DNA of 64,000 nt from Nannobrachium achirus (lineage: Eukaryota; Chordata; Actinopteri; Myctophiformes; Myctophidae): NCBI GenBank assembly GCA_963921795.1, contig OY997643.1, positions 73,274,991-73,338,990 on the forward strand, given 5' to 3'. A model generated the notes under the pieces. That model ran no database searches. It was given only the letters and a program-made list of their open reading frames with translations, and was not told the origin of the DNA. Both the position numbers and the translations under genes were made by a program. Every line of letters begins with the position of its first letter. The stretch's first letter is position 1. Positions 54,707 through 64,000 of the stretch are shown here, in pieces.

Positions 54707-57700
54707 GGCTGCTATCCAGACCAGCTCACAGAGGCTGCTATCCAGACCAGCTCACAGAGGCTGCTGTCCAGACCAGCTCACACAGGCTGCTATCCAGACC
54801 AGCACACAGAGGCTGCTATCCAGACCAGCTCACAGAGGCTGCTGTCCAGACCAGCTCACACAGGCTGCTATCCAGACCAGCTCATAGAGGCTGCTGTCCA
54901 GACCAGCACACAGAGGCTGCTGTCCAGACCAGCTCATAGAGGCTGCTATCCAGACCAGCTCACAGAGGCTGCTGTCCAGACCAGCTCACAGAGGCTGCTG
55001 TCCAGACCAGCTCATAGAGGCTGCTGTCCAGACCAGCTCACACAGGCTGCTATCCAGACCAGCACACAGAGGCTGCTGTCCAGACCAGCTCACAGAGGCT
55101 GCTATCCAGACCAGCTCATAGAGGCTGCTGTCCAGACCAGCTCATAGAGGCTGCTGTCCAGACCAGCACACAGAGGCTGCTGTCCAGACCAGCTCACAGA
55201 GGCTGCTGTCCAGACCAGTTCACAGAGGCTGCTGTCCAGACCAGCTCACAGAGGCTGCTGTCCAGACCAGTTCACAGAGGCTGCTGTCCAGACCAGCTCA
55301 TAGAGGCTGCTGTCCAGACCAGCTCATAGAGGCTGCTGTCCAGACCAGTTCACAGAGGCTGCTGTCCAGACCAGCTCACAGAGGCTGCTGTCCAGACCAG
55401 CTCATAGAGGCTGCTGTCCAGACCAGCTCACACAGTGGCTGCTGTCCAGACCAGCTCACAGAGGCTGCTGTCCAGACCAGCACATAGAGGCTGCTGTCCA
55501 GACCAGCTCATAGAGAATGCTGTCCAGACCAGCTCATAGAGGCTGCTGTCCAGACCAGCTCACACAGAGGCTGCTGTCCAGACCAGCTCACAGAGGCTGC
55601 TGTCCAGACCAGCACATAGAGGCTGCTGTCCAGACCAGCTCACAGAGGCTGCTGTCCAGACCAGCTCATAGAGGCTGCTGTCCAGACCAGCTCACAGAGG
55701 CTGCTGTCCAGACCAGCTCATAGAGGCTGCTGTCCAGACCAGCTCACAGAGGCTGCTGTCCAGACCAGCTCATAGAGGCTGCTGTCCAGACCAGCTCACA
55801 GAGGCTGCTGTCCAGACCAGCTCACAGAGGCTGCTGTCCAGACCAGCACACAGAGGCTGCTGTCCAGACCAGTTCATAGAGGCTGCTGTCCAGACCAGCT
55901 CATAGAGGCTGCTGTCCAGACCAGCTCATAGAGAATGCTGTCCAGACCAGCTCACAGAGACTGCTGTCCAGACCAGCTCACAGAGGCTGCTGTCCAGACC
56001 AGCTCATAGAGGCTGCTGTCCAGACCAGCTCATAGAGGCTGCTGTCCAGACCAGCTCATAGAGAATGCTGTCCAGACCAGCTCACAGAGGCTGCTGTCCT
56101 GACCAGCTCATAGAGGCTGCTGTCCAGACCAGCTCACAGAGGCTGCTGTCCAGACCAGCTCACAGAGGCTGCTGTCCAGACCAGCTCATAGAGGCTGCTG
56201 TCCAGACCAGCTCATAGAGAATGCTGTCCAGACCAGCTCACAGAGGCTGCTGTCCTGACCAGCTCATAGAGGCTGCTGTCCAGACCAGTTCATAGAGGCT
56301 GCTGTCCAGACCAGCTCAGAGGCTGCTGTCCAGACCAGCTCATAGAGAATGCTGTCCAGACCAGCTCATAGAGGCTGCTGTCCAGACCAGCTCATAGAGG
56401 CTGCTGTCCAGACCAGCTCATAGAGAATGCTGTCCAGACCAGCTCACAGAGGCTGCTGTCCTGACCAGCTCATAGAGGCTGCTGTCCAGACCAGCTCACA
56501 GAGGCTGCTGTCCAGACCAGCTCACAGAGGCTGCTGTCCAGACCAGTTCATAGAGGCTGCTGTCCAGACCAGCTCACAGAGGCTGCTGTCCAGACCAGCA
56601 CACAGAGGCTGCTGTCCAGACCAGTTCACAGAGGCTGCTGTCCAGACCAGCTCACAGAGGCTGCTGTCCAGACCAGCTCAGAGGCTGCTGTCCAGACCAG
56701 TTCATAGAGGCTGCTGTCCAGACCAGCTCACAGAGGCTGCTGTCCAGACCAGCACACAGAGGCTGCTGTCCAGACCAGTTCACAGAGGCTGCTGTCCAGA
56801 CCAGCACATAGAGGCTGCTGTCCAGACCAGCTCACAGAGGCTGCTGTCCAGACCAGCTCAGAGGCTGCTGTCCAGACCAGCTCAGAGGCTGCTGTCCAGA
56901 CCAGCTCACAGAGGCTGCTGTCCAGACCAGCACACAGAGGCTGCTGTCCAGACCAGTTCACAGAGGCTGCTGTCCAGACCAGTTCACAGAGGCTGCTGTC
57001 CAGACCAGCTCATAGAGGCTGCTGTCCAGACCAGCTCACACAGAGGCTGCTGTCCAGACCAGCTCACAGAGGCTGCTGTCCAGACCAGCTCAGAGGCTGC
57101 TGTCCAGACCAGCTCACAGAGGCTGCTGTCCAGACCAGCTCACAGAGGCTGCTGTCCAGACCAGCTCACAGAGGCTGCTGTCCAGACCAGCTCACAGAGG
57201 CTGCTGTCCAGACCAGCTCACACAGAGGCTGCTGTCCAGACCAGCTCACAGAGGCTGCTGTCCAGACCAGCTCACAGAGGCTGCTGTCCAGACCAGCTCA
57301 CAGAGGATGCTGTCCAGACCAGCTCACAGAGGATGCTGTCCAGACCAGCTCACAGAGGCTGCTGTCCAGACCAGTTCACAGAGGCTGCTGTCCAGACCAG
57401 CTCACAGAGGCTGCTGTCCAGACCAGCTCACAGAGGCTGCTGTCCAGACCAGCTCACAGAGGCTGCTGTCCAGACCAGCTCACAGAGGCTGCTGTCCAGA
57501 CCAGTTCACAGAGGCTGCTGTCCAGACCAGCTCACAGAGGCTGCTGTCCAGACCAGCTCACAGAGGCTGCTGTCCAGACCAGCTCACAGAGGCTGCTGTC
57601 CAGACCAGCTCACACAGAGGCTGCTGTCCAGACCAGCTCACAGAGGCTGCTGTCCAGACCAGCTCACAGAGGCTGCTGTCCAGACCAGCTCACAGAGGAT

Positions 57701-58250
57701 GCTGTCCAGACCAGCTCACACAGAGGCTGCTGTCCAGACCAGTTCACAGAGGCTGCTGTCCAGACCAGCTCACAGAGGCTGCTGTCCAGACCAGCTCACA
57801 GAGGCTGCTGTCCAGACCAGCTCACACAGAGGCTGCTGTCCAGACCAGCTCACACAGGCTGCTGTCCAGACCAGCTCACAGAGGCTGCTGTCCAGACCAG
57901 CTCACAGAGGCTGCTGTCCAGACCAGTTCACACAGAGGCTGCTGTCCAGACCAGCTCACAGAGGCTGCTGTCCAGACCAGCTCATAGAGGCTGCTGTCCA
58001 GACCAGCACACAGAGGCTGCTGTCCAGACCAGCTCACACAGGCTGCTGTCCAGACCAGCTCACAGAGGCTGCTGTCCAGACCAGCTCACACAGAGGCTGC
58101 TGTCCAGACCAGCTCACACAGGCTGCTGTCCAGACCAGCTCACAGAGGCTGCTGTCCAGACCAGCTCACAGAGGCTGCTGTCCAGACCAGCTCACAGAGG
58201 CTGCTGTCCAGACCAGCTCACAGAGGCTGCTGTCCAGACCAGTTCACAGA
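54707..58250 (+). repeat. 26-bp minisatellite, about 136 copies
   Basis: Unit ggctgctgtccagaccagct, cacaga. The left end has tatcc variants; 55.5-56.43 kb has six gaatgctg variants spaced by 3, 5 or 6 units; 57.0-58.2 kb is more uniform. Deletion (ctcagagg) and insertion (cacacagagg) units are scattered. Because 26 is not a multiple of three and the unit has no stop in any forward frame, long ORFs (up to 680 codons) arise automatically. Confidence 0.97.
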
Positions 58251-58324
58251 GGAGAGGAGGGCCTGTCATGCTGCCGTGCTGCTGCTGCAGGTGGAAATAC
58301 TATGGCAGGCAAGCCTGACAGACT

Positions 58325-58446
<122 letters not shown>

Positions 58447-58524
58447 ACGTACAGGGCACCCAACACTGACAAGGGTCCCTTCAGGCATCACAAAACATGT
58501 GTGTGTGGGGGGGGGGGGGGGGGG

Positions 58525-59060
58525 AGGCCTTTGGGGAAGGAAAATCGACTCCAGCCACGACTTGAACATGTTGAGGCAGATGACAGGCCAAAGATAAGGC
58601 TTCACGCCAGCCTGTTACACGGGAAAATTCAGAAAATATGACATTTTATTATTATTTTTTAGCTGGATGTTATCCTCAGAATATGGATGCTTACAGGGTT
58701 CAAGAGGTTAGCAGCACCAATCAAAGGTAGCATTTTTGACGGCTATAAATGCTAAGGATAAGATTTATAAATGTTGGGACCCGTACAAGAAGTCTGCCAT
58801 TTAACATCACAACAGATTATGTATGACATTTACATGATATAAGGAGCAGTAGGCATGTTTTTTATGAAGATCTTTCGTGAAAATCTAACCTGAGATCTCA
58901 TCTGAAATACATGGATTGTACCCAGATTTAAACACGGATCCTTTGCAAACCAAATATCCATCCTTAAGCCAAAGTGAAATCCACATCGGCGGGGGGTGAT
59001 ATTTAGACCCGCAGACCGGAACAGGTCTCTCTCCCACACGGGAAACCAAACATATATCGC
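58525..59060. other. Unassigned stretch
   Basis: Mixed sequence with no matches elsewhere in the window, no credible ORF. Confidence 0.3.
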
Positions 59061-59065
59061 TATAG

Positions 59066-59689
59066 GGGTGTCGCACCAAAGAAGCAAATTCTGGGTCCAT
59101 GGTTACAAGGGTTCACTGCATTATTTTGTGCTTTAACTATTGAAAAATAGACGATATACAAGCTCACAGCACGGCACCGGGTGCTGCGCTGCAAGCTTGT
59201 AGATCTGCTATTTTTGAAAAATCTTATAAAGTGTGCAAGTCGTTGAAGGTTTTTTGTTTCTGTGTCAGTGGTTCTCAAACTTCTTCATGTGAAGGACCAC
59301 AAAAATGTATTTTATATGTATTTGGCCACAGACCCCCATCTCAAAATATTTAGTTCCAGGGACCCCCCAGAAGCAACATTTGAGTTAGAAATGTTCGCTT
59401 AAAACATACATATATGTTGTTGTACTTTCTTTTGTTTTGCTTGTTTTGTCTGTATGTAGCCTGTTGTTGTCCTGTGTGTGTTGTTTTTGTATGTCTTTGA
59501 AAAGAATGGAAAACAAAATAAAAATATTGTTTAAAAAAAAAAAAAAAAAACATACATTCAAAGATTTGCACAAATGTTAACGATTTTAAATAGCAGATCT
59601 ACAAGCTTGTGCCACCGAGTGCCGCGCTGCACCTTGGGCCCTAGTAACTCAGTCCCACTTTCCCCGCCCTGTGACGCCCCTGTCGCTAA
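59066..59689. mobile_element. Family A MITE, near-complete, interrupted by a LINE tail
   Basis: Left end aggggtgtcgcaccaaagaa; right end ccctgtgacgcccctg. tcgcta occurs on both sides (about 59059 and 59690). Hairpin 59142-59216 complete; the second hairpin (59589-59630) is partly deleted. cagtggttctcaaacttctt at 59265 starts the inner hAT-like block. Confidence 0.7.
59412..59546 (+). mobile_element. L1-type LINE 3' end with poly(A) and target duplication
   Basis: An insert of about 135 bp rich in TTGT ends aaaataaaaatattgttt plus A18. AATAAA at 59517-59522. The target aaaacatacat is present on both sides (59401-59411, and 59547-59557 merged with the tail). These are hallmarks of target-primed reverse transcription. 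Too short to name the LINE family. Confidence 0.7.
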
Positions 59690-59769
59690 GCTAAAAAGGA
59701 CCCCCCCCCCCTTGACCAAGGCAGATTGCTGCCACATTGCCTCAGTTTTGACCAAAGCATCAAGCTAAC

Positions 59770-60010
59770 TACCGTATCTATTAAGACATATGGCTTAATT
59801 TGAATCAATATAACCGCGTGTTACTGAGAGGGCTAATGGGACTATTAGGGGATTTCATCTGTATGTGTTTAATGGTTAATGACACATTGAATAACCTCAT
59901 CAACCATACGAGCAAAACAAAAAAACTAAATGCACCGTAATTGAATGGCTGACAGCAGATGGAGATGTGAAGGAACAACAGCTTGGGCCTCGTATCGTAA
60001 GGCCCACACT
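59770..60010. promoter_or_regulatory. Candidate conserved noncoding element
   Basis: Repeat-free island with several TTAATG, TAATGG and CATTGAATAA motifs (gtttaatggttaatgacaca, 59868) and no ORF. Inference from appearance only. Confidence 0.3.
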
Positions 60011-60022
60011 TGAAAGGAGACT

Positions 60023-60200
60023 TTAACCCATTCATAACGGGTACACATTATTGTGTATCATTATGTTATGCTTTAACTATTGAAAAATAGCAGATGTACA
60101 AGCTCGCAGCGCGGCACCGAGTGCCGCGCTGCGGGCTTGTAGATCTGCTATTTTTCAACAGTTAAAGCAGTCAATAATTCTAGGCCCTAAATGGGATAAA
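60023..60200. mobile_element. Minimal TTAA-type MITE with a single perfect hairpin
   Basis: Begins TTAACCCATTCATAACGGGT, ends ctaggccctaaatgggat. Inside, gctttaactattgaaaaatagc pairs with gctatttttcaacagttaaagc around the hairpin 60082-60156, giving a palindrome of about 120 bp. This is the simplest form of the hairpin-bearing TTAA element in the window. Confidence 0.75.
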
Positions 60201-60599
60201 ATGGCCTTCGCGGCGACTTCTTCTTCGCTTGCGGAGGAGGAGGAGGGGGGGGGGGGGGGGGGGCACCACGGTGGAAAATTGCTTCTTTTGGTGTTGGCGT
60301 CTCGCGGCTCCGCACCCTTTCAAATCATAACCAAAGCTCCCCCCCCTCCCAAGCCCCCCCCCCCCAAAAGATGAACACACAGGGAGGTTGGAAATGTCAA
60401 ATGTTCCCCCCTTTTTTTACCCCTTTTCTTCCCCCTCCGATTCCGTCGGCGCGTCTCTCTCACATAAAACCCCATTTTTCCTTGCCTCCTTTTGTTCCTG
60501 ATGTCTGCCCGTCCCCACCCCCCCACCCCTCCCCCCTCCGCGGCAAGATGGAGTGGGTTAGGGAGTGAATGGTGCCAACAATGTCACGGCTGGAGGAAA

Positions 60600-60850
60600 G
60601 CTTATCCTAGACAGAACGGTCTGAGTCAATCACAGCCGTACAGAACGGTCTGAGTCAATCACAGCCCTACAGGCCCTTGATTGTCATTGACATTTACCAG
60701 GGGCCCGTTTCCAATTAATCTTCAAGGGCCTCCACCTCTTGAAGCTCCTGATTACGGTTTTCACCCCCCAACAAACTGGCTAATTTGTAATTGGCCATCC
60801 ATGTGTCTGGCAGGGGAGGCCACTCTTTTATCATCACCAGATTGGGGGAC
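60600..60850. promoter_or_regulatory. Candidate conserved noncoding element
   Basis: After a tandem 31-bp duplication (acagaacggtctgagtcaatc, 60612-60672), the segment 60680-60830 is unique, with ggctaatttgtaattggcca, a homeodomain-rich motif cluster. No ORF. Appearance only. Confidence 0.3.
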
Positions 60851-61319
60851 CTGGGGAAAGCGAGATAGACGGGCATGAGGGAAAAAAGGGGTCTCTTTCT
60901 TTAACATGCCAGTCCTCATCAAAAGGTTTCCAGCGTTGGAAACGATACGAGAGATTGTTCTTTTCTCGTCTTCTCCTGCTGTGCTTCATCTCGTCTCCAT
61001 CTCACGAAAACAACGAATGCTGATGAACCTGTGATGTGATGATAGAAGCGAAGGTTTTTCATTTCGTCTCCGTCGGGTGGAAACCTCGCCGTTGTTTCCT
61101 GCACATTTCCTGGCGCAACCTGCCAAGATCACACACGTCACACAGGTTTGTTTTTCTTTTTTACTCTAAAAAAAAGCAGTGCATTTGAAACTACATTGCA
61201 GTGCACATCATGGGGTGATCACTGCTTGCCTCCTGTGAATTGTTTTATTTTTATTTTTGTTTATTTTCTGTTCATTTTGTTGCTGAGTGAGGTCAGCAGA
61301 CAAAGTGAAGTGAGTGACA

Positions 61320-61545
61320 GGAGAAAACCTGGGGGAAATCTGCCAATCTCAACAGGAAACATTGGCATATGTCCAAAACTGTTGTACTTTTTTAGGATTC
61401 AAATTCAAAAATTGCCAAAAAATATAGCAGATCGACGAGCTCAAAACAGACGCATTTCGAGCTGGCTGATCTGCTATTTTGGTTGCTTTTGTGTGACGCT
61501 GTACAATGATATAGGACATTACTGCAATGTATATGGGGCTACACC
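61320..61545. mobile_element. MITE family B, diverged copy
   Basis: ggcatatgtccaaaactgtt and the ttttgtgtgacgctgtacaa side match family B. Hairpin 61423-61480 has arm agcagatcgacgagctc and an unrelated loop (aaaacagacgcatttc). Another end fragment (ctccgtcgggtggaaacctc) is at 61067-61087. Confidence 0.55.
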
Positions 61546-61671
61546 TCAGATTATAATGTATAGTTTGCTGATGCAGCATACCAGTATGTATTGAACTGTA
61601 TTAACGTACCTTATCATTTTAAAATCTTGACAACAACTTGGCACCTGTCTGTTGTCATGCAACGCTCGTGT

Positions 61672-61675
<4 letters not shown>

Positions 61676-61751
<76 letters not shown>

Positions 61752-61790
61752 GCGTGCGCGTGCGTGCACGTGCGTGTGTGTGTGTGTATC
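61676..61790 (+). repeat. (GT)n microsatellite
   Basis: About 35 GT units then GTGC variants. Confidence 0.95.
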
Positions 61791-61943
61791 CAGACTGCCA
61801 TTGTTGTTGGGGGTTAAAAATGGCAATAAGCCTTCCGTTAATTGGGAAGCTTTACTTATTGTGAGCAGATCATCATGTCCTGCTGTGAGGCACGGACACA
61901 ACATGTACGCACACCAGCGCACTGCATGCTGGGAAGCTCTTAA

Positions 61944-61948
<5 letters not shown>

Positions 61949-62018
<70 letters not shown>
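61949..62018 (+). repeat. (GA)n microsatellite
   Basis: About 35 GA units; polypurine tract able to form triplex DNA. Confidence 0.95.
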
Positions 62019-62019
<1 letters not shown>

Positions 62020-62095
62020 AGGAGGAGCATGTGGTGTGCATGTACATCTTGGATTACCCCAGGCTCATTTTGATTCAAATAAACTGCTTCACAGG

Positions 62096-62205
<110 letters not shown>

Positions 62206-62209
62206 ATGC

Positions 62210-62779
62210 ATGCATGTTCTCAGCCAGAGTACACCATCACTCAGTGATATGTAGTGAATTCACATTACCGCTTGTGTTATCTCTAGTCTCCGTGTAGAGC
62301 CTGTCTGTCTGTCTGTCTCTCTACGCCTCTCTTTCTGTCTCATGTCACATCTTGGCCAGACCAGCCCCCACAACCACCGCGCGCGCAGATACTCTACCGA
62401 CTCGTCGGGTCGAGGTCGGCACATATAAATACACAAGGTCTTAATACCACAACTTTTACACACAACATAAATGATAACTACACAATCCATAAATTGTATA
62501 AGTTAGTGTACAGTTCTCACCACCAACAAGGGGAGTATGAACATGATTAGTGCCAAAATGTGTCAGAACTTAGGCTAGTTAGCTAATGAATGGAAAACAA
62601 GCATATTGATCTGAGAATTGGTCAAACAAGTTGTATTTGATTGCTCAATATGCAGTAGGCTATTTTTACTGATTTCTTTCTTTTTCTTTTTTTTTGCCAC
62701 CGGCCCCCCCGGCCCCCTAGCCTACGGGCCCATCGGGCAAATGCCATGCACGCACGCTCGTAAACAGGCATACACGTAC
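62210..62779. other. Unassigned stretch
   Basis: Mixed host-like sequence with a short (CTGT)n at 62302-62320. No gene seen. Confidence 0.3.
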
Positions 62780-63015
62780 TAGCCTGGAACCAGACCAAAC
62801 CGCCTGGGCAAAAAAACTTGCCCTTGGTGAATTATGGGTCTGGCCCCCATTTCCTCTCCCCCAAAATTTGGGGGAACCAATCAGGTCCAAGCATTGGTCT
62901 GGTCTAACCAATCGTGAGGCATTTTTTTAACCCACCCCTTGGAAATGAAAATTCTGCCCGCAAGTCCAGACTAATATCCGATACGCAGTGAGGAATTATG
63001 AGCAACACCAGGCTA
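62780..63015. mobile_element. TAGCCTGG-ended MITE with perfect 9-bp target duplication, family L
   Basis: TAGCCTGGAACCAGACC to ...AACACCAGGCTA, flanked by tacacgtac at 62771-62779 and 63016-63024. Contains an internal palindrome (cccccaaaatttgggggaac). Matches both outer parts of 3612-4484. The 9-bp duplication suggests a Mutator-like origin. Confidence 0.85.
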
Positions 63016-63208
63016 TACACGTACAGTACACCTACAGTGCAGATGCTTTTCCAGGGCTGACACTAAAGCCCTTTGCACACAGGACAGTTGTGTTTTTTTT
63101 TCGTTTGCTGCAGCCTATAGCCTGGCCTACCCTGCACTGCCTTGATAATGCCATCCCCCGACCCGCTGCCACCCGCCCCCCCCGATCGACCCCCCACACA
63201 CCTCTCAC

Positions 63209-63556
63209 ATCTGGGGGGGTCCCTAAATGTTTTGAGATGGGGGGTCCATGGCCAAATACATATCATTTTGGGGGTCCTTCACATGAAAAGGTTTGAGCAC
63301 CACTGACATAGAAACATAGATTTTTTTCAAAAAATTTCAAAAATAGCAGATCTATAAGCTCGCAGCGTGGCACATGGTGCCGCGCTGCGAGCTTGTATAT
63401 CTGTTATTTTTCAATAGTTAAAGCACAAAATAATGCGTAAATAAAGCGTTCCCAGTCTAAATGGGTTAAACCCCCTCCCCCTATGAAGAACATTCATGGG
63501 GGGCCCCGCAGTGAATCCTGGTACCCAGGGCCCAGAATGTGATGTGACACCCCTGT
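63209..63556. mobile_element. Family A fragment with hairpin
   Basis: Begins in tgggggggtccctaaatgtt, passes ccttcacatgaaaaggtttg, hairpin 63338-63412, aatgggttaaaccccctccc and ends tgtgacacccctg. The left outer end is missing. Confidence 0.7.
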
Positions 63557-63659
63557 CTCCACATGCGTGTTGCTCCACCAGCCTGCAGGCCTCCCGTTCC
63601 CTATCGCTGTCTTCCCTGTCCGTCTGTCATTCTGCCCGTCCGCCCGCCTGCCTGCCTGC

Positions 63660-64000
63660 CACGATTAGGACATTTTACATGACGATAATTTTTTTTTCTA
63701 AAATAATTGCGATTAACGATTTAATTGTGTTTTTGTTGTTGACAATTACATTTCTGTTTGGCTTGTAGGCTTTGAAGTTGTACATGGTAGATATGACACA
63801 TAACCTTAAATATACAATGAAATTACTGACATATTTGACAACTTTATACTTAAAAAAGAACATTGATAGTGGAAATAGCCGATCTACAAGCTCACAATGC
63901 GTCGCGATGCGACGCGTTGTGAGCTTGTAGATCTGCTATTTCCACTATTTTTTTACTTTCTTAAAAATATATGAAATTTTTTCAACATGGAAACGATTTT
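63660..64000. mobile_element. hAT-like repeat with hairpin, runs off the window
   Basis: cgattaggacattttacatg and gcgattaacgatttaattgt resemble the ends of a common fish hAT-derived repeat. A fully intact hairpin lies at 63866-63949: atagtggaaatagccgatct through inner stem aatgcgtcgc / gcgacgcgtt to the exact complement. This is a further outer context for the hairpin. Confidence 0.55.

Noticed and set aside
54707-58250. Secreted or silk-like repetitive protein gene
   Set aside because: No signal peptide, no splice context, unit length not a multiple of three, and variant units introduce stops in one phase.

Overview
The window reads as teleost fish nuclear DNA. The evidence is the mix of repeats: hAT-like MITEs (8-bp target duplications, CAGGGGTCTTCAAC and CAGTGGTTYTCAAAG ends), TTAA-flanked piggyBac/Kolobok-style MITEs, tRNA-derived SINEs with the fish GCGCTATATAAATGCAC-type tail, 3'-truncated LINEs, and very dense CA/GT microsatellites and minisatellites. 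There are two 200-N assembly gaps (2714-2913, 37870-38069). I could not fix the species.

The only substantial coding sequence is a nucleoporin 98-like gene on the minus strand (ORF 51633 to 49729, 634 codons). It is intronless, carries GLFG repeats, a decayed Rae1/Gle2-binding (GLEBS-like) segment and the conserved region that precedes the NUP98 autoproteolytic domain. About 100 residues are duplicated in frame. Past its stop, traces of the autoproteolytic domain persist (49556-49582 and 49148-49231, ending His-Phe-stop), separated by a minisatellite that contains telomere-like TTAGGG. It looks like a retrocopy whose 3' part has decayed. A TATA box lies about 95 bp upstream of its ATG, with an array of perfect CCATATATGG (CArG-box) palindromes beyond it.

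Layout: 0-13 kb, MITEs, minisatellites and two stretches of possible host regulatory DNA; 14-19 kb, an old repeat broken up by a 643-bp near-perfect inverted repeat, microsatellites and a composite insertion; 20-26 kb, LINE tail, TTAA MITEs, a 29-copy 29-bp minisatellite; 27-34 kb, a GC-rich promoter-like patch, a SINE/hAT rearrangement, LINE tail; 35-42 kb, degenerate minisatellite, SINEs, a helicase-like fragment, candidate conserved noncoding islands, a second giant inverted repeat; 43-54 kb, CArG-palindrome repeats, interstitial telomere repeats and the nup98-like locus; 54.7-58.25 kb, a roughly 136-copy 26-bp minisatellite; 58-64 kb, more MITEs and microsatellites.

The most unusual pattern is a hairpin of roughly 50-80 nt (arm core GCMGATCTACAAGC and its complement, GC-rich inner stem) that recurs about 30 times, sitting at or near the centre of at least five repeat families whose outer sequences are otherwise unrelated. 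A second pattern is the confinement of all 19 perfect CCATATATGG palindromes to 42.8-53.4 kb, on both sides of the nup98-like ORF. No rRNA, tRNA gene, CRISPR array or intact transposase was found.
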